The translations under genes and the position numbers were made by a program. The notes under the pieces were generated by a model that was not told the origin of the DNA, made no database searches, and saw only the letters and a program-made list of their open reading frames with translations. Shown here one piece after another: positions 12,488 to 22,028 of a stretch of 64,000 nucleotides of DNA (position 1 is the stretch's first letter; the number at the start of each line of letters is the position of its first letter). Source of the stretch: Jiella flava (GTDB taxonomy: Bacteria > Pseudomonadota > Alphaproteobacteria > Rhizobiales > Rhizobiaceae); NCBI RefSeq assembly GCF_017349315.1, contig NZ_JAFMPP010000006.1:1-64000 (forward strand), in the 5' to 3' direction.

Positions 12488-14074
12488 ATGAACTTTTCCT
12501 TCAAAACTTTCACCGGCGTCGTGGTGCTTTCGACGCTGCTCGCCTTCGGCTCGGCCGAGGCCAGGGATCTTGTCGTCTACAATGGCGGCGACGTCACCTC
12601 ACTCGATCCGCAGAAGATCAGCGGCGACTGGGAAGACCGCGTCGATGGCGACATCTTCGAGGGGCTCTTCACCGAGGACGCTGAGGCCAAGCCCATCCTC
12701 GGCGTCGCCAAGAGCTATGAGACCTCGAAAGACGGTCTGACATGGACCTTCAAACTGCGCGACGACGCCAAATGGTCGGACGGCCAACCGGTCACGGCGG
12801 AGGATTTCGTCTTCGCCTTCCAGCGACTGATGGATCCGAAGACCGCGTCCGAATACGCCTATATCCAGTACCCGATCAAGAATGCCGAGGCGATCAACAC
12901 CGGCAAGATCAAGGATTTCAGCCAGCTCGGCGTCAAGGCGCTGGACGACAAGACGCTTGAGATCACGCTGGAACATCCCATTCCTTACTATCGCAGCCTG
13001 TTGTGCCATTTCACCGCCTATCCCTTGCCCAAGCACCTGATCGACAAAGTCGGCGACGACTGGGTCAAGATCGGCAATATCGTCACGGACGGGCCCTACA
13101 AGCCAGTCGAGTGGGTGCCAGGCAGCCATGTCCTGACCGCCAAGAACCCCTATTGGCCGGGCAAGGACAAGCTCGATATCGACGGTGTGCGCTTCCTCTC
13201 GATGGAAGACAATGCGGCCGGCTTCCGCCGCTATCAGGCCGGCGAAATCGACATCATGACGGCGTATCCGAAGGACCAGTACACGTTCATCCAGAAGAAC
13301 CTGCCCGGCCAGGGCCACTTTACGCCATTCGCGGGCCTCTATTACTACCTCTTCAACGAGCAGAAGCCGCCCTTCGATGACAAGCGGGTTCGCGAGGCGC
13401 TGTCGAAGGCGATCTATCGCGAGGTCATCGGCCCGAAAGTGCTGACCAGTGGCGAGCCCGCCGCCTTCGGCTGGGTTCCCCCCGGCATGGACAACTATCC
13501 GAAGGAAGGGGCCCGGTTCAAATGGGCCAAAGAGCCTTATCCCCAGCGTGTCAAAGAGGCCAAGGCGCTGCTGAAGGAAGCCGGCTACGGCCCCGACCAT
13601 CCGCTGGACGTCACGCTGAGCTACAACACCAGCGACAATCACAAGCGGATCGCCATCGCCATCGCGGCCATGTGGAAGCCGCTCGGCGTCAACGTCAAGC
13701 TGGTCAATGCCGAGGTGAAGGTCCACTACGCCAATCTGCGCGAGGGCGACTTCCAGGTCGCGCGCGCCGGCTGGCTCGCCGATTTCAACGATCCGATCAA
13801 CTTCCTCGACCTGCTGAAGGGCGGCAACGAGATGAATTACGGCAAGTGGAACAATAAGGAATACAATGCTCTGCTGAAGCAGGCGTCGACCGAAAGCGAT
13901 CTCAAAAAGCGCGCCACGCTCTTGAAACAGGCCGAACAGATCGCGCTCGACGACGACGCGGCCATGCCGATTTATTTCTACCTGTCTGAAAACCTGGTGT
14001 CGCCAAAGGTGAAGGGGTTCAAGGACAACGTCTTCGACAAGCACCGCACCCGCTGGCTGTCGCTCGACAAATAA
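12488..14074 (+). CDS. oppA: oligopeptide ABC transporter, periplasmic binding protein
   Basis: A 528-residue solute-binding protein of family 5 (OppA/MppA type) that captures peptides in the periplasm and delivers them to the OppBC channel. A signal peptide ends near AEA at about residue 24. The mature part opens with VYNGGDVTSLDPQKISGDWE and contains the family pattern LTWTFKLRDDAKWSDGQPVTA. The ATG at 12488 was chosen over a longer frame because the signal peptide starts there and a G-rich ribosome-binding site precedes it. It heads the oppABCDF cluster. A hairpin 40 bp after its stop may raise its mRNA level relative to the membrane genes. Confidence 0.93.
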   Translation: MNFSFKTFTGVVVLSTLLAFGSAEARDLVVYNGGDVTSLDPQKISGDWEDRVDGDIFEGLFTEDAEAKPILGVAKSYETSKDGLTWTFKLRDDAKWSDGQPVTAEDFVFAFQRLMDPKTASEYAYIQYPIKNAEAINTGKIKDFSQLGVKALDDKTLEITLEHPIPYYRSLLCHFTAYPLPKHLIDKVGDDWVKIGNIVTDGPYKPVEWVPGSHVLTAKNPYWPGKDKLDIDGVRFLSMEDNAAGFRRYQAGEIDIMTAYPKDQYTFIQKNLPGQGHFTPFAGLYYYLFNEQKPPFDDKRVREALSKAIYREVIGPKVLTSGEPAAFGWVPPGMDNYPKEGARFKWAKEPYPQRVKEAKALLKEAGYGPDHPLDVTLSYNTSDNHKRIAIAIAAMWKPLGVNVKLVNAEVKVHYANLREGDFQVARAGWLADFNDPINFLDLLKGGNEMNYGKWNNKEYNALLKQASTESDLKKRATLLKQAEQIALDDDAAMPIYFYLSENLVSPKVKGFKDNVFDKHRTRWLSLDK

Positions 14075-14114
14075 GCGGCAGACGGACGAAGCCGCCAGCA
14101 AGGGCGGTCGAAGC

Positions 14115-14135
14115 GGGGTCGCGCAAAACGACCCC
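14115..14135 (+). promoter_or_regulatory. intercistronic hairpin after oppA
   Basis: GGGGTCG (14115-14121) pairs with CGACCCC (14129-14135) around a 7-nt loop and lacks a T run, so it is not a full terminator. In binding-protein operons such stems often block 3' exonucleases, giving more binding protein than permease. That role here is inferred. Confidence 0.45.
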
Positions 14136-14257
14136 GACGGCCATGATCGAGAGCGAGCGCCGTTGAACCGAAACCGGTCGAAGGGCGCTCGCACCATTCC
14201 CAAGGCATCGCGGCCGATCAAGGAGCCTCGGGCCTGACCTGACGAAACGATCCCGAC

Positions 14258-15181
14258 ATGCTGACCTTCGTTCTGAAGCGGCTGGCCTCGACGATCCCGG
14301 TCATTTTGATCGCGATCACGGTCTGCTTCTTCATCCTGCGCCTGGCGCCGGGCGGCCCGTTCGACCAAGAGCGCGCGCTGCCCCCCGATGTTCTCGCCAA
14401 TCTGCGGGCCTATTATCACCTGAATGACCCGCTGATCGTCCAGTATCTTCGCTATCTCCTGCGGCTTGCTCAGCTCGATCTCGGGCCGTCCTTCGTCACC
14501 AAGGACTTCACCGTCGCCCAGCAGATCGCCATCGGCCTGCCTTATACGCTGATCGTCGGCGGCTCGGCTTTCTTCCTGGCGATCGTCGGCGGCATCACCG
14601 CGGGGATCTACGGCGCGCTCTACCAAAACCGTTCGGCCGACTGGCTCATCGCCATCGTCGCGATGGCCGGACTGGTGGTGCCGAACTTTCTCGTCGCGCC
14701 GATCCTGCAACTCGTCTTCGGCGTCCATCTCGCCTGGCTGCCGGTCGGCGGCTGGGGCGACGGCTCGATCCGCTTCCTGGCGATGCCGGTGGTGGTGCTT
14801 GCCCTGCCCCATATCGCCCGCATCTCCCGGCTGATGCGCGGCTCGTTGATCGAGACGCTGAACTCGAACTTCATCAAGACCGCGACGGCCAAGGGCATCG
14901 GCCGCCGGCGCGTCGTTCTCAAACACGCCCTGCGCCCGGCGCTCACGCCCGTCGTTTCCTATCTTGGTCCGGCCGCCAGCTATCTCCTCACCGGCTCCAT
15001 CGTGGTCGAGCAGATTTTCGGCATCCCCGGCATCGGCCGCTATTTCGTCCAGGCCGCGCTCAATCGCGACTACGGCATGGTTCTCGGGACGGTGGTCTTC
15101 TACATGGCGCTGATCGTGGTTTTGAACCTGCTTGTCGATCTCGCCTATGCCTGGCTCGATCCGAAGGTGCGGCAGCGATGA
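14258..15181 (+). CDS. oppB: oligopeptide ABC transporter permease OppB
   Basis: A 307-residue inner-membrane permease with about six hydrophobic helices, the first beginning at the N-terminus (LTFVLKRLASTIPVILIAITV). The conserved cytoplasmic coupling segment (IKTATAKGIGRRRVVLKHALRPALTP, split here only for naming: IKTATAKGIG then RPALTP) matches the EAA loop that docks onto the OppDF ATPases. The C-terminal VEQIFGIPGIGRYFVQA is typical of dipeptide/oligopeptide permeases. Its stop overlaps the start of oppC by 4 bp. Confidence 0.93.
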   Translation: MLTFVLKRLASTIPVILIAITVCFFILRLAPGGPFDQERALPPDVLANLRAYYHLNDPLIVQYLRYLLRLAQLDLGPSFVTKDFTVAQQIAIGLPYTLIVGGSAFFLAIVGGITAGIYGALYQNRSADWLIAIVAMAGLVVPNFLVAPILQLVFGVHLAWLPVGGWGDGSIRFLAMPVVVLALPHIARISRLMRGSLIETLNSNFIKTATAKGIGRRRVVLKHALRPALTPVVSYLGPAASYLLTGSIVVEQIFGIPGIGRYFVQAALNRDYGMVLGTVVFYMALIVVLNLLVDLAYAWLDPKVRQR

Positions 15182-16101
15182 GCCTTTACGCCGGCAAGCG
15201 CCAAGCCCTCGAAGAGGCGTTCATCGAGCGCGATGACGCCATTCCCCGGGGCAAGCCCCGCTCGGTCAGCCGCGACGCGCTTCGGCGCCTGCGCGCCAAC
15301 AAGGCGGCGATGACGGCGATCGTCATCTTCGCTTTGATCGTGATCGCCGCGATCGTCGGGCCGCATCTCGTCCCCTACGACTTTGAAACGCCTGACTGGA
15401 GCGCGTTCACCGCGCCGCCGTCGATCGAAAGCGGCCACTATTTCGGCACCGACCAGAACGGCCGCGATCTCCTCGCGCGCACCCTCTACGGCACCCGCGT
15501 TTCGCTGCTCGTCGCGCTGATCGCGACCACCGTCTCGGTAGTGGTCGGCGTGCTCTACGGAGCGATCGCAGGCTTTGCCGGCGGCCGCGTCGACAGCGCG
15601 ATGATGCGCTTCGTCGATGTCATGTATGCGCTTCCCTACATCCTCTTCGTCATCCTGTTGATGGTGATGTTCGGGCGCAACGTCTTCCTGCTCTTTGCCG
15701 CCATCGGCCTGCTCGAATGGCTGACCATGGCCCGGATCGTCCGCGGCCAGACGCTGTCCCTGAAGGAAAAGGAGTTCGTCGAAGCGGCGCGGGCCGGCGG
15801 CGTCTCCAACTTCGCCATCATCTTAAGGCACATCGTGCCGAACCTCGTCGGCCCGGTGGTGATCTATGCGACGCTGACGATCCCAGAGATCGTCGTCACC
15901 GAAAGCTTCCTGTCCTATCTCGGCTTCGGTGTGCAGGAGCCGCTGACGTCGCTCGGTACGCTGATTTCGGAAGGCGCCGCCGCCCTCGGCGCCGCCGACT
16001 GGCTGCTGCTCTTTCCCGGCGGCGTGCTCATCGTGATGCTGCTGGCCCTCGCCTTCATCGGTGACGGCCTGCGCGACGCCTTCGACCCGAAGGATCGGTG
16101 A
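15178..16101 (+). CDS. oppC: oligopeptide ABC transporter permease OppC
   Basis: A 307-residue permease partner of OppB. A hydrophilic N-terminal tail of about 40 residues is followed by six helices. The EAA-type loop reads EFVEAARAGGVSNFAIILRH, followed by IVPNLVGPVVIYA. The motif FGTDQNGRDLLARTLYG near residue 90 is characteristic of OppC/DppC N-terminal domains. It is translationally coupled to oppB and together they form the peptide channel. Confidence 0.93.
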   Translation: MSLYAGKRQALEEAFIERDDAIPRGKPRSVSRDALRRLRANKAAMTAIVIFALIVIAAIVGPHLVPYDFETPDWSAFTAPPSIESGHYFGTDQNGRDLLARTLYGTRVSLLVALIATTVSVVVGVLYGAIAGFAGGRVDSAMMRFVDVMYALPYILFVILLMVMFGRNVFLLFAAIGLLEWLTMARIVRGQTLSLKEKEFVEAARAGGVSNFAIILRHIVPNLVGPVVIYATLTIPEIVVTESFLSYLGFGVQEPLTSLGTLISEGAAALGAADWLLLFPGGVLIVMLLALAFIGDGLRDAFDPKDR

Positions 16102-16264
16102 TGAGAACCAGGCGTTTTGCCACCATGCCAAACCGCCGCGCGTTGTGGTTGACGAAAAGGAATGACAGGTCTGATCGAAAGCACGAATCCGCAATGGAAC
16201 GACATGGATCACGGCATCCGGTGATGAGCGATCTCAGGATAAACTGGAAAAAGGGACACGGCCT

Positions 16265-17275
16265 TTGAATGCGACCATAGAGCCCCTTCTGACCCTGTCC
16301 GACTACACCGTCCGCTTCACGACGCTGGACGGCACGGTCAATGCCGTCAATGGTCTCGACCTTGCCGTTGCACGCGGTGAGACGGTGGCCGTCGTTGGCG
16401 AATCCGGCTCCGGCAAGAGCCAGACATTCAACGGCGTCTTTGGCCTTCTTGCCCGCAACGCCGAGACCCGTGGCGCGGTCAATTTCGAGGGCCGCGATCT
16501 TTTGGCGATGAGTTCCAAGGAACTCGACACGGTGCGCGGCGCCGACATGGCGATGGTCTTTCAGGATCCGATGACCGCGCTCAACCCGGCGATGAAGATC
16601 AAGCATCAGCTGATCGAGACGCTGGTCATCCACAAGGGCCTGAAAGGCAAGGCGGCCGAGGCGGAAGCGCTGGCGATCATGAAGAAAGTCGGCATTCCGG
16701 AGGCCGAGCGGCGGATCAACCAGTATCCGCATGAGCTGTCGGGCGGCATGCGTCAACGCGTGGTCATCGCCATGGCGCTCTTGTGCCGCCCCAAGCTGAT
16801 CGTCGCCGACGAACCGACCACGGCGCTCGACGTCACCATTCAGGCGCAAATCCTCGATCTCTTCCGTGATCTTACCGCCGATGCCGGAACGGCACTGATC
16901 CTCATCACCCACGATCTCGGCGTCGTCGCCGGCATCGCCGACCGGGTGGTGGTGATGTATGCTGGCCGGATCGTCGAAGAGGGGCCGGTCGACGAGCTCT
17001 TCGCCCGGCCAGCCGCGCCCTATACCGCCGCGCTGCTGCGCTCGATCCCCCGCGTCGATCGCGACGCGGACGCCGTCCAGCCGATCGGCGGCCGCCCGCC
17101 GGATCTCATCAATCTCCCGAGGGGCTGTCCATTCAACCCGCGCTGCGGGTTCACGAAGGACAAATGCCGCAGCGAGCGTCCGCCGCTCGCCGACGTGGCG
17201 CCTGGCCGGCGCGCCGCCTGCTGGTCCCCTTTCATCGATGCGGCCGCCGGAACTGCGGAGGGTCAGCATGCCTGA
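16265..17275 (+). CDS. oppD: oligopeptide ABC transporter ATPase OppD
   Basis: A 336-residue ATPase with Walker A GESGSGKSQT, signature LSGGMRQRVVIAMAL, Walker B LIVADEPTTALD and switch His in ITHDLGVV. The C-terminal oligopeptide-transporter extension has a cysteine motif (RGCPFNPRCGF...CRSERP) that in relatives can bind an iron-sulfur cluster. In Walker A the residue after GKS is Gln rather than Thr, as in other OppD proteins. The start appears to be TTG at 16265, about 8 nt after AAAAAGGGA; the nearby ATG at 16269 is in another frame. It is separated from oppC by 163 bp, and its end overlaps oppF by 8 bp. Confidence 0.92.
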   Translation: MNATIEPLLTLSDYTVRFTTLDGTVNAVNGLDLAVARGETVAVVGESGSGKSQTFNGVFGLLARNAETRGAVNFEGRDLLAMSSKELDTVRGADMAMVFQDPMTALNPAMKIKHQLIETLVIHKGLKGKAAEAEALAIMKKVGIPEAERRINQYPHELSGGMRQRVVIAMALLCRPKLIVADEPTTALDVTIQAQILDLFRDLTADAGTALILITHDLGVVAGIADRVVVMYAGRIVEEGPVDELFARPAAPYTAALLRSIPRVDRDADAVQPIGGRPPDLINLPRGCPFNPRCGFTKDKCRSERPPLADVAPGRRAACWSPFIDAAAGTAEGQHA

Positions 17276-18278
17276 GACACTGCTTTCGGTCGAAAATCTC
17301 TCCACCGTCTTCACTCTGCCCGGCCGCGCTCTGCTGGCGAAGTCGGCGAGACTGACGGCGGTCAGCGACGTTTCGTTCTGCCTCGAGGAGGGTGAAACAC
17401 TGGGTATCGTCGGCGAATCGGGATGCGGCAAGTCGACGCTCGGCCGCTCGATCCTGCGCCTGATCGAGCCGACGGAAGGCCGCGTCGTCTGGCAGGGGCG
17501 GTCGCTGACCGCGTTGTCGAAGACCGAGATGCGCAAGGCCCGCCGCGATCTTTCGATCATTTTTCAGGATCCCGTCGCCTCCCTCGATCCGCGCATGAAT
17601 GTCGGCCAGATCATCGAGGAGCCGCTCAAAATCGCCGAGCCGAAGTTGCTGCGCGGCGAGCGGCGCAAGCGGGTTGAGCGGGTGATGGACGAGGTCGGCC
17701 TCGCGCCGGAGATGATCAATCGCTATCCGCACGAGTTTTCCGGCGGTCAGGCCCAGCGCATCGGCATCGCCCGGGCGATCGTGACCGAGCCGAAGCTGAT
17801 CGTCTGCGACGAGCCGGTCTCAGCCCTCGACGTCTCGATCCAGGCGCAAATCGTCAATCTCCTGAAAGCGCTGAAAGAGCGCATGGGACTGACGCTGATC
17901 TTCATCAGCCACGATCTGTCGGTCGTGCGGCTCGTTTCCGACCGCATCCTGGTTCTTTATCTCGGACGCATCGTCGAGATCGGTCCGCGCCAACAGGTGT
18001 TTCAAAACCCGGCGCATCCTTATACGCAGGCGTTGCTTTCCGCCGCGCCGATCCCCGATCCCGTGGTCGCTCGCAGCCGCGAGCGCACCGCGCTGCAGGG
18101 CGATCCGCCCTCGCCGATCAACCCGCCGTCCGGCTGCGGCTTTCGCACCCGCTGCCCGATCGCGCGCGAGGACTGCGCCAAGGATCTGCCGCCGCTTGCC
18201 AAGGTCGATGCCGACCATCAGGTGGCCTGTCTGTTCTGGACCGAGGTGCGCGCCGATCCGGCGCTGGCCGCGGGCTGA
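17268..18278 (+). CDS. oppF: oligopeptide ABC transporter ATPase OppF
   Basis: A 336-residue ATPase partner of OppD. Walker A is GESGCGKST, the signature is FSGGQAQRIGIARA and Walker B is LIVCDEPVSALD, with the switch His in ISHDLSVV. The C-terminal region holds the family cysteine pattern GCGFRTRCPIARE. The start at 17268 lies inside the end of oppD, with GCGGAGGG just upstream. OppD and OppF together power peptide import. Confidence 0.93.
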   Translation: MPETLLSVENLSTVFTLPGRALLAKSARLTAVSDVSFCLEEGETLGIVGESGCGKSTLGRSILRLIEPTEGRVVWQGRSLTALSKTEMRKARRDLSIIFQDPVASLDPRMNVGQIIEEPLKIAEPKLLRGERRKRVERVMDEVGLAPEMINRYPHEFSGGQAQRIGIARAIVTEPKLIVCDEPVSALDVSIQAQIVNLLKALKERMGLTLIFISHDLSVVRLVSDRILVLYLGRIVEIGPRQQVFQNPAHPYTQALLSAAPIPDPVVARSRERTALQGDPPSPINPPSGCGFRTRCPIAREDCAKDLPPLAKVDADHQVACLFWTEVRADPALAAG

Positions 18279-18305
18279 AAGAGCAACAGCCCCAACCGCA
18301 TTCAA

Positions 18306-18410
18306 CAGCATCGGCCCGAAAATCCCAGTCGATTTTCGGCAAAGCACGATGCGTCGATGCAAAGAGTTCGAGCGTCCTTCCTGCGTCCGATCAAACGCGG
18401 GGCGCTCCAG
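18306..18410. repeat. intergenic palindromic mosaic repeat, copy C
   Basis: It has the core GAAAATCCCAGTCGATTTTC, the GCAAAGCACGATGCGTCGAT arm, CAAAGAGTTCGAGCG, and the block CTGCGTCCGAT...GGGGCGCTC. It is in the same orientation as copies B and E. It sits between oppF and the terminator hairpin that precedes eda. Confidence 0.75.
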
Positions 18411-18418
18411 CGACAAAC

Positions 18419-18457
18419 GCAGACGGCCGCGCCCTGAATCAAGGCGCGGCCGTCTGC
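18419..18457. terminator. strong hairpin between convergent oppF and eda
   Basis: A perfect 15-bp stem (GCAGACGGCCGCGCC with its complement) closes a 9-nt loop. There is no strong T run on either side, only GTTTGTCG on the minus strand. Position between converging genes suggests a bidirectional end for both transcripts. Confidence 0.6.
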
Positions 18458-18477
18458 CGTTCGATCGAAAGGGCGGG

Positions 18478-19122
18478 TCAGGCCGCGTCGCGCAGGCCCG
18501 AAGCCTCGGCCGCAAGAGCCGAGATCGCATCCCAGTCGCCGGCCGCGACCTTGTCCTTCGGCGCGAGCCAGGAGCCGCCGACGCACAAAACATTCGGCAG
18601 TTTCAGATAGTCGCCGACATTCTTCATCGAGATGCCGCCGGTCGGGCAGAACTTGATCTGCGGGATCACCGGCGCAATCGATTTCAACAGCGCCGCGCCG
18701 CCGACCTGCTCGGCGGGAAAGAATTTGAGAACCTCATAGCCCTCCTGCAGCATCGCCATCATTTCGCTCGGCGTTGCCGATCCGGGCAGCAGCGGCACGT
18801 CGCTGTTGCGCGCCGCATCGAGGATCTCGACCGTTGCGCCCGGCGAGACGATGAACTCGGCGCCGGCCTTTTCGGCCTGCTCGAACTGCTTCGGCGTCAG
18901 GATCGTGCCCGCGCCGCAGACCATTTCCGGAACCTCGGCGGCGATCGCCGCGATCGCCTCGAGCCCCGCCGGCGTGCGCAAGGTGACCTCGATCGAACCG
19001 ATCCCGCCGGCGATCAGCGCCCGCGCCAGGAGAACGCCCTGCGCCGCGCTGTCGACGGCGACCACGGGAACCACCGGCTGGGCCGTCAAAATCGCGAGAA
19101 GACGTTTGGTATCCTGGCTCAT
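18478..19122 (-). CDS. eda: 2-dehydro-3-deoxy-phosphogluconate (KDPG) aldolase
   Basis: A 214-residue class I aldolase that splits KDPG into pyruvate and glyceraldehyde 3-phosphate in the Entner-Doudoroff pathway. It may also act on 4-hydroxy-2-oxoglutarate. The Schiff-base lysine is Lys133 in LKFFPAE. The catalytic Glu45 and Arg49 lie in IEVTLRT, and the phosphate-binding turn is PTGGIS near residue 165. Length and order match the family. No edd, zwf or pgl gene is nearby, so the pathway partners are elsewhere. It is a single-gene unit. Confidence 0.93.
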   Translation of the reverse strand: MSQDTKRLLAILTAQPVVPVVAVDSAAQGVLLARALIAGGIGSIEVTLRTPAGLEAIAAIAAEVPEMVCGAGTILTPKQFEQAEKAGAEFIVSPGATVEILDAARNSDVPLLPGSATPSEMMAMLQEGYEVLKFFPAEQVGGAALLKSIAPVIPQIKFCPTGGISMKNVGDYLKLPNVLCVGGSWLAPKDKVAAGDWDAISALAAEASGLRDAA

Positions 19123-19257
19123 TGCCGCTGCTCTTTCGAAAAAGAATGAATCCGAGCGCAGGCTTAGACCATCGGGCGTGATCGAGGGAAGCCGCCGGCT
19201 TCAAAAAACATCGGGCGCTCAAACGGCCCCTGCAGCAAGCGGACGACCAGCAATCGT

Positions 19258-20460
19258 TCAGCGGCCGCCATCGAAGGTGCGGTAGAAAATATGACGGCCG
19301 ATCTTGTCGACCTCTTCCATCGCCCGGGCCCAGCGCGGCCGCACATAGGTGGCGTGGTAATGGGTCGCCGAGCCGACCTCGGCGATCCAGATCTTGCCTT
19401 CGGTGACCTCCTCGGCGATGTCCTTGGCCTTGTCATAGGCTTCGGCATCGCGGACCCGGTCCTTGTGGCCGTCGCAGGCGAAGGAGAACTGGCAGCGATT
19501 GCGCCAATTCTTGTTCTGATAGACGACGCCGCAGATCGAGTTCGGATAGGCGGGATTGCGAACGCGGTTGAGGATCACCTGCGCGACCGCCGCCTGACCT
19601 TGCGACGATTCGCCCCGCGCCTCGAAATAGATGCCGTTGGCGAGGCAGGTCTGTTCGGCCTTGCTATAGGCCTTTTGCGGCAGCGCCGTCGCGGCCCAGG
19701 CGTGATCGCCGTCGTCGATCGGCGGAATGAAGGCTTCCGGCTGATCCTTCAGCACCCGCTCGAACATCGAGGAGGCGCGGCCGGCATTGCCGCCGTCGGC
19801 CGGCGCATAGCCGAGCGCTCCGGCATCGTCGGAGGGTTTCAGCGAGGCGAGCAGCACATTGGCGTTGGCCGGCTCGCCGCCATCCCGGCCGGTGGCACCG
19901 AAGTTCGGCTGGCCCATCAGCTGGAACCGTGTGGCGAGCGCGATCTGATCGCGGGTCTCCGGCGTCACCTGGGCGAAGGCGGTGCGGAGGCGCTCCTGCG
20001 AGCCGACGACCCGAGCGCCCAGCAGCGTCTTGCCGCCAAACACCGAGCCGGCGCGCACGCCGTAGGGCGAAAAGGCATTGTCGGCGGTCTGGGTGTAAAC
20101 CCGGCCACCTTTTCCGTGGCGGGTGATGCGCGGACCATCGCCCTCGGCGATCTGTGCGAGGATACGCGCACGTTTGGTAGCCGCCTCACGCTCGGCGACG
20201 AGACCGGCGCCTTCCTTTTCGGAATAGGCAAGATCGACCGTGGACGGCGTCTCATCCGCGTTCGGCACCAGAAACGCATGGACACGCTTGGCGATGTCGG
20301 CGCCGCCCACCATGCTGGTCACGTCCTGATGGGCAACTGAACCGCCGCTGGTCCCCACCAGCAGCCCGCCGGCCACCAAAACGAACGCAGATTTCCCCGC
20401 TGTGCGATAGCCACGACGTCGCTTGCAGCCCGACGCCGCTCGCCCCTCTTGCCTCATCAC
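19258..20460 (-). CDS. SleB/CwlJ-type cell wall hydrolase
   Basis: A 400-residue protein with a basic N-terminus and one hydrophobic segment (about 24-42) acting as signal or anchor. A variable middle of about 220 residues follows. The C-terminal Hydrolase_2 domain (about 270-398) contains CLANGIYFEARGES, VAQVILNRVRNPAYPNSICGV and the late THYHATYVRP. Related domains are lytic transglycosylase-like enzymes first known from spore cortex lysis. In non-sporulating alphaproteobacteria they are thought to remodel periplasmic peptidoglycan. The putative catalytic Glu is in FEARGE. The gene stands alone, downstream of der on the same strand. Confidence 0.85.
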   Translation of the reverse strand: MMRQEGRAASGCKRRRGYRTAGKSAFVLVAGGLLVGTSGGSVAHQDVTSMVGGADIAKRVHAFLVPNADETPSTVDLAYSEKEGAGLVAEREAATKRARILAQIAEGDGPRITRHGKGGRVYTQTADNAFSPYGVRAGSVFGGKTLLGARVVGSQERLRTAFAQVTPETRDQIALATRFQLMGQPNFGATGRDGGEPANANVLLASLKPSDDAGALGYAPADGGNAGRASSMFERVLKDQPEAFIPPIDDGDHAWAATALPQKAYSKAEQTCLANGIYFEARGESSQGQAAVAQVILNRVRNPAYPNSICGVVYQNKNWRNRCQFSFACDGHKDRVRDAEAYDKAKDIAEEVTEGKIWIAEVGSATHYHATYVRPRWARAMEEVDKIGRHIFYRTFDGGR

Positions 20461-20513
20461 GCCCCCGATTGCGTGTTACAAACTTTCCACAGATGCCGCT
20501 AAAACATCCCCCA

Positions 20514-20534
20514 TTAACCTTGTTCTTTGGTTAA
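20514..20534. promoter_or_regulatory. inverted repeat upstream of the SleB-type gene
   Basis: TTAACC (20514-20519) and GGTTAA (20529-20534) form a perfect 6-bp inverted repeat with a 9-bp spacer, between the der stop and the hydrolase start. It could be an operator. The spacing is not that of a CtrA box. Confidence 0.3.
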
Positions 20535-20549
20535 CAAATTGCGACGGTT

Positions 20550-21989
20550 TCAAGACGATCGCTTCTTTTTGCCCGCAAAGGGGTTCTGAGGCTTGCGTAA
20601 AGCTATCCGGAGGGGCACCCCGAAGAAGCCGAAGGTCTCGCGCAACCCATTGACGAGATAGCGGGTGTAGGCCGCGCCAAGGGCATCCGGCCGGGCCGTC
20701 GAGACGATAAAAGTCGGCGGCCGCGACTTTATTTGCGTCATATACTTGACGTTAACACGTCTTCCGGCGACCGCCGGCGGCGGATGCTTGGCCAGCATGC
20801 GCTCAAGCCATTGATTCAATTTCGCCGTACTGATTCGCCGGTTCCAGACCTCATGGGTCTCGGCGACGGAGCGCATCAGCCGGTCGATCCCCTCGCCGGT
20901 CTCGCCGGAAACCGTCACCGCCTTGACGCCGCGGATCTGCGGCAGGAGGCGATCGGTCTTTTCGCGCAGATCCGCCAGAAGCGCCTGCCGATCCTCGACC
21001 AGATCCCACTTGTTGAAGGCGATGACCGGCGCCCGCCCCTCGCGCACGATCAGATCGACGATGGAGAGATCCTGGCGCTCGAAGGGAACGGTGACGTCGA
21101 AGACGATCACCACCACCTCGGCGAAGCGGATCGCGCGCAGGCCATCAGCGACGGAAAGTTTTTCGAGCTTTTCCTGCACCCGCGCCTTGCGGCGCATGCC
21201 GGCGGTGTCGAACACCTTGATCTGACGGCCGCGCCACTCCCATTCGACCGAGATCGAGTCGCGGGTGATGCCGGCTTCCGGTCCGGTCAGCAGCCGGTCT
21301 TCGCCAAGAAAGCGGTTGATCAGCGTCGACTTGCCGGCATTCGGACGGCCGACGATCGCCATGCGCAGCGGCTTGGTCGCGTCATAGGCCTCGATTGGCT
21401 CCTCGCCCTCGTCGCCGTCCGCTGCGTCACCTGATGAAGCTGCGTCGTCTTCGTCCGACCTGCGCTGCGAGGGCGCGCGGGTGGGCCGGAACGCTTCACG
21501 CCCCAGCGCCTCGACCATCGCGTCGCGCAGCTCGCCCATGCCCTCGCCATGTTCGGCGGAAATGCCGACCGGCTCGCCGAGCCCGACCGCATAAGCGTCG
21601 ATCAGCCCGGCCTCCGAACTCCGCGCCTCGGCCTTGTTGGCCACGAGCACAAGCTTTTGCGCAGATTTGCGCAGAAGGTCGGCGAAATCCTGGTCCTGCG
21701 GCGTCAGGCCGGCCTTCACGTCGATCATGAACAGGCAGAGATCGGCAGCGCGGATTGCCGCTTCGGTTTGGGCACGCATGCGCCCTTCCAGCGTGTCGGC
21801 TCCGGCGATTTCGAGACCGGCCGTATCGACGATCTCGAAGGTCAGATCCATCAGCCGGGCCTCGCCGGTCCGCCGGTCGCGGGTGACGCCCGGCCGATCG
21901 TCGACGAGCGCCAGACGGCGCCCGACAAGGCGGTTGAACAAGGTCGATTTTCCGACATTCGGTCGACCGATGATGGCGATGGTGACCAT
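20550..21989 (-). CDS. der: ribosome-assembly GTPase Der (EngA)
   Basis: A 479-residue protein with two tandem GTPase domains and a C-terminal KH-like domain, needed for maturation of the 50S subunit. The first P-loop is GRPNVGKST at residues 8-16 and its DxxG motif is DTAGLE. The second is GRPNAGKST near residue 215 with DTAGMRRK. NKxD motifs (NKAE and NKWD) are present. An acidic linker ([20 protein letters not shown]) joins the GTPase domains. The C-terminal basic tail [15 protein letters not shown] is typical. It lies 39 bp downstream of the TPR membrane-protein gene, as part of the usual Der operon. Confidence 0.95.
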   Translation of the reverse strand: MVTIAIIGRPNVGKSTLFNRLVGRRLALVDDRPGVTRDRRTGEARLMDLTFEIVDTAGLEIAGADTLEGRMRAQTEAAIRAADLCLFMIDVKAGLTPQDQDFADLLRKSAQKLVLVANKAEARSSEAGLIDAYAVGLGEPVGISAEHGEGMGELRDAMVEALGREAFRPTRAPSQRRSDEDDAASSGDAADGDEGEEPIEAYDATKPLRMAIVGRPNAGKSTLINRFLGEDRLLTGPEAGITRDSISVEWEWRGRQIKVFDTAGMRRKARVQEKLEKLSVADGLRAIRFAEVVVIVFDVTVPFERQDLSIVDLIVREGRAPVIAFNKWDLVEDRQALLADLREKTDRLLPQIRGVKAVTVSGETGEGIDRLMRSVAETHEVWNRRISTAKLNQWLERMLAKHPPPAVAGRRVNVKYMTQIKSRPPTFIVSTARPDALGAAYTRYLVNGLRETFGFFGVPLRIALRKPQNPFAGKKKRSS

Positions 21990-22028
21990 GTCGGTATGCT
22001 CCTATGAGGGCTTCGCGGGCGCTCCGCC

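Noticed and set aside
12599-14926. A 775-codon minus-strand frame over oppA and oppB
   Set aside because: It crosses two clear transporter genes and its composition is that of a codon-shadow; no ribosome-binding site or family match.
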